Source: Prevotella sp.
GTDB lineage: Bacteria; Bacteroidota; Bacteroidia; Bacteroidales; Bacteroidaceae
Direction: 5' to 3'
DNA length: 64,000 bases
Assembly (NCBI GenBank): GCA_017554105.1
Contig: JAFZIY010000031.1
Coordinates: forward strand, 186,001-250,000
Shown here: positions 61,752 to 64,000 of the stretch, piece by piece
Position numbering within the stretch: the first letter of the stretch is position 1
Layout of the letters: every line of letters begins with the position of its first letter
Notes under the pieces: model-generated
What the model was told of the DNA's origin: nothing
The model's database searches: none
Seen by the model: the letters and a program-made list of their open reading frames with translations, nothing else
Position numbers and translations under genes: made by a program

Positions 61752-63296
61752 CTATACTATTGAGTTGTACTTCTTGTCTATGATTTTCTCGGTTGCACGG
61801 TCGAGGAGATCCATCAAGCGGAACATCACGTTTGCATTGCTATAGCGTGCCTGTTGGTTGGCGGTCTTCGACTCGGTGTTCAGTGCTTCCTGCATCGTCT
61901 TATACGAAATCTTGCTCTTGAGGAATCCTGTCACTGGAGCGATGTCGGTAAGACAATCGAAGAGTTCGCGGGTATAGAGGTTGAAGGGTGCGAACTGACG
62001 CTTGTTCATAGCCATCTCTTGCAACCACTGTCTGTATGCGCCGAAGAAACTTCCTGCCAATGAGGTGTATCCCGAAGTAGTCAGGAAAGAACGCTGTATC
62101 TTTGGCATATCGTCAGTATATGCCATCTTGCCGATATCTTCACCAAAGGCATAGGTGAGATACATGAATGCCAGATGGAACTTTATCATCTGACGGTTCA
62201 TCACTATGCGGGTGCGCTCACCGAAGTCCATCAGCGAGAGAGACATCTTGTCATTGCGCAGTCCGTACTCCTTGAATGCGGCATTGCGCACACGTCCGTT
62301 GTCGGTGCGCAACTTATCATCACCCATAGAGAGGAAGTCAAGAATTGCCGTTGCACCTACATATTCCACGAAATGGGCATCATTGCGCTGTCCGTTCTGT
62401 CCTGGGTCGTTCTTATATGGGTTTGACACCACCTCGTCACCGAGGTAATAGCATACATTAACGCTCGAACCCAGCATACCGTCCTTCGAGCCAGTGAGGT
62501 TCACACGATAATAGTCGAGCGCCGATTTTGTCTTGCTGATGAAGTCGGCTATCGTTATCTGACTGTTCTTGTCCTGCTCGATATTGAAGTATGGCAGCAC
62601 CGTCAGCGCTCCAATCTTGGCATCAACCAACGTTCCCTTATTGGCAATGGTGGCATTGTTTACTGCGTTGCGGATATTCTTCACTATGATGGGATAACCC
62701 GCAGCACCCGTACCACCGAAAATACTGCTCACGATGAATACACGGTCGTCGGCACTCAGCACATTAGCAAACTGCTTGAACTCTTCAGAGTCCTTAAACT
62801 GGTTCAAAGCCACGCTGCCAATGTTAGGACTACCCACAAAGCCGATGTCCATCTTTGTCTTCAACTGTTCATCACTGAAGAGCATGCTGCACAATGCCTG
62901 GTTAGCACTGTCAAGGGTGTTGTAACTTATGAAGTCGCGGAACTCCTTCGAGGCAATGCTCTCCAGATTGAACACAAAGGTGTCGTTAAGCACCGTGTCG
63001 CGGTTAAGGTCGCTCAGCGTTGAAATCTTCGTTGCAAAGAAACCTCTCTCTATCTTGTCACTGCTCACATCACCATAGATGCTCATACGAATGTCCTTGT
63101 ACCATCGCAACAGGTCGTCCGTGCGCTTGAGGTCTTCATTTGCCTTGTGCGGGTCCATGATGATGGGCACTACTTCAAGGTCCTTCATAGGCTGTCCGTC
63201 CTCACCAATGGGGCGAACACCTGCGGCAAACTGCATTATAAGGGGTTTCAGCACTCGTGATCCTGTGCCACCCACTAAAAAAAGAAACAGTCTCAT
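61752..63296 (-). CDS. Tubulin/FtsZ-like protein
   Basis: A 514-residue cytosolic protein whose first half carries nucleotide-binding motifs like those of tubulin/FtsZ: LFLVGGTGSR (residues 5-14, T1 loop type), VPIIMDPHKANEDLKRTDDLL (T2/T3 type, like the NTDxQxL of FtsZ) and SSIFGGTGAAGYP (about 191-203, the T4 tubulin signature GGGTGSG in the form GGTGAAG). The second half (about 280-514) is helical and unlike FtsZ. It is not FtsZ itself and matches the divergent bacterial tubulin-like families better. GTP binding is inferred. It is followed 3 bases later by the actin-like ATPase gene. Confidence 0.78.
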   Translation of the reverse strand: MRLFLFLVGGTGSRVLKPLIMQFAAGVRPIGEDGQPMKDLEVVPIIMDPHKANEDLKRTDDLLRWYKDIRMSIYGDVSSDKIERGFFATKISTLSDLNRDTVLNDTFVFNLESIASKEFRDFISYNTLDSANQALCSMLFSDEQLKTKMDIGFVGSPNIGSVALNQFKDSEEFKQFANVLSADDRVFIVSSIFGGTGAAGYPIIVKNIRNAVNNATIANKGTLVDAKIGALTVLPYFNIEQDKNSQITIADFISKTKSALDYYRVNLTGSKDGMLGSSVNVCYYLGDEVVSNPYKNDPGQNGQRNDAHFVEYVGATAILDFLSMGDDKLRTDNGRVRNAAFKEYGLRNDKMSLSLMDFGERTRIVMNRQMIKFHLAFMYLTYAFGEDIGKMAYTDDMPKIQRSFLTTSGYTSLAGSFFGAYRQWLQEMAMNKRQFAPFNLYTRELFDCLTDIAPVTGFLKSKISYKTMQEALNTESKTANQQARYSNANVMFRLMDLLDRATEKIIDKKYNSIV

Positions 63297-63339
63297 CTAT
63301 TCTAATCTAATTTTGAATTATGAATGTTGAGTTGAGAAC

Positions 63340-63381
63340 AACTCCTAACTCCTCACTTCTAACTCCTAATTCCTAACTCAC
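63340..63381. repeat. Heptanucleotide repeat between genes
   Basis: Six 7-base units (AACTCCT, AACTCCT, CACTTCT, AACTCCT, AATTCCT, AACTCAC) in the gap between the tubulin-like and four-helix membrane protein genes. Confidence 0.75.
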
Positions 63382-63382
63382 T

Positions 63383-63826
63383 CTACTGTGGTATCGGCGT
63401 GTGGCGGCAATTTGAACTCCACCATCGTATCGAGAAAGAGGCAATGATGTAAAGTACCGCCTCAACAACAATGTTAAGCAGAGAGAAGTGAATCAGTTGT
63501 ACGGTGAAATCATAGTCGTACTCGCCAAACACGCTGTTAGGATACACGAAGTCCACTGTCGGAGCAAACAACACGGCGATGCCAAGGAAAATAAGCCAAT
63601 GGTACCAGCGTGCAAAACTCACCGAGTTGATGGCATAATAGTAGATTGCTGCCACAACCCATGCAATGATAGCAGTCACAATGGAAACAACGAGATACAT
63701 GTTATCCTCATACATCGCCTGCGAGAACTCGCTCTCGTAGTAAAGCAGTTCGTAAATCTGCATCGAGAAGATGATATACAGGGCGGTAATGACAAGCCCT
63801 GCAATAAGCAAAATACCGTTCTTCAT
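63383..63826 (-). CDS. Four-helix membrane protein of unknown function
   Basis: A 147-residue inner-membrane protein with four hydrophobic segments (about 5-27, 45-67, 75-92 and 110-134; e.g. GILLIAGLVITALYIIFSM and WLIFLGIAVLFAPTVDF). No family motif is recognised. It is third from the right edge in the leftward operon, 3 bases after the partial gene at the window edge and 86 bases before the tubulin-like gene. Because it is co-oriented with the tubulin- and actin-like genes, it could be their membrane attachment partner. That is inference from position. Confidence 0.65.
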   Translation of the reverse strand: MKNGILLIAGLVITALYIIFSMQIYELLYYESEFSQAMYEDNMYLVVSIVTAIIAWVVAAIYYYAINSVSFARWYHWLIFLGIAVLFAPTVDFVYPNSVFGEYDYDFTVQLIHFSLLNIVVEAVLYIIASFSIRWWSSNCRHTPIPQ

Positions 63827-63829
63827 TTC

Positions 63830-64000
63830 TTATCTTTTCATTTTCAGTTTCAATTCAAAGTAATATGGCTCTCCGTCCGACAATTTCTTGTAACTGTCAT
63901 AGATGCCTTGCAGCAGGTACTTCAGTCCGAAGGTAGTACTTGCGAAGTCAGCAGCAGCAAGGTTGGTATCGTCGTCGGTCGAACTCGTTGCTATCCATTC
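63830..64000 (-). CDS. C-terminal end of an unidentified protein
   Basis: The last 56 codons and TAA stop of a gene that enters from the right. It reads EWIATSSTDDDTNLAAADFA at the window edge and ends YYFELKLKMKR. The length and family are unknown. It is 3 bases before the four-helix membrane protein gene and so belongs to the same operon. Confidence 0.6.
   Translation of the reverse strand, partial: EWIATSSTDDDTNLAAADFASTTFGLKYLLQGIYDSYKKLSDGEPYYFELKLKMKR

Noticed and set aside
61752..63296. FtsZ gene
   Set aside because: The T4 motif is GGTGAAG, not GGGTGTG, the C-terminal half is unlike FtsZ, and no cell-wall gene cluster (ftsA, ftsQ, mur) is near.

Overview
This is a chromosomal window from a member of the Bacteroidales, most likely Prevotellaceae (Prevotella/Segatella-like). 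The evidence is: Bacteroidetes promoters (TTTG about 19 nt upstream of TAnnTTTG) in front of many genes; a FecI/FecR-type sigma/anti-sigma pair driving an STN-containing outer-membrane receptor; GLUG and BspA-type leucine-rich surface proteins with C-terminal tails like those of type IX secretion cargo; a DUF4835 (PorD-like) gene beside recN; and a GH9 cellulase. No rRNA, phage, transposase or CRISPR array was seen. One tRNA, read as Val(CAC), is present.

Layout. 1-2.2 kb: the end of a metallo-beta-lactamase-fold gene, then phenylacetate-CoA ligase with a tandem ACT protein. 2.3-6.9 kb: a His-rich secreted protein, the tRNA, the GH9 cellulase, a possible small RNA and two small envelope proteins. 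6.9-10.6 kb: a leftward sigma / anti-sigma / outer-membrane receptor operon. 10.8-19.5 kb: housekeeping genes (DUF3127, dnaN, a DnaQ-like exonuclease, coaBC, DUF4835, recN, a protease-like TPR protein, a nucleoside deoxyribosyltransferase-like protein). 19.6-20.7 kb: a secreted alpha/beta hydrolase. 20.8-30.9 kb (leftward) and 44.9-54.9 kb (rightward): two homologous three-gene loci in opposite orientation. Each has a short acidic peptide, then a ~1,700-residue exported protein, then a ~1,500-residue GLUG/LRR surface protein. Between them lie a fused FAD/Fe-S D-lactate dehydrogenase-type oxidoreductase, a gene-poor stretch with gene remnants, a five-gene ABC-2 efflux operon with a divergent AraC regulator, and a HerA/YjgR-type ATPase. 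55.0-64.0 kb: a leftward operon entering from beyond the right edge. It encodes a tubulin/FtsZ-like protein, a 1,179-residue protein with an actin/Hsp70-type ATPase core, a coiled-coil membrane protein, a retropepsin-like lipoprotein and two paralogous zinc-ribbon membrane proteins.

The two parts that look least described are the duplicated peptide/large protein/GLUG-LRR locus and the operon pairing actin-like with tubulin-like proteins. A third theme is a class of imperfect 7-nucleotide tandem repeats. They occur between genes and also inside coding sequences, where they have become a signal-peptide core, a coiled-coil segment and an extra-membrane segment.

All functional calls come from reading motifs by eye. 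No database search was possible.
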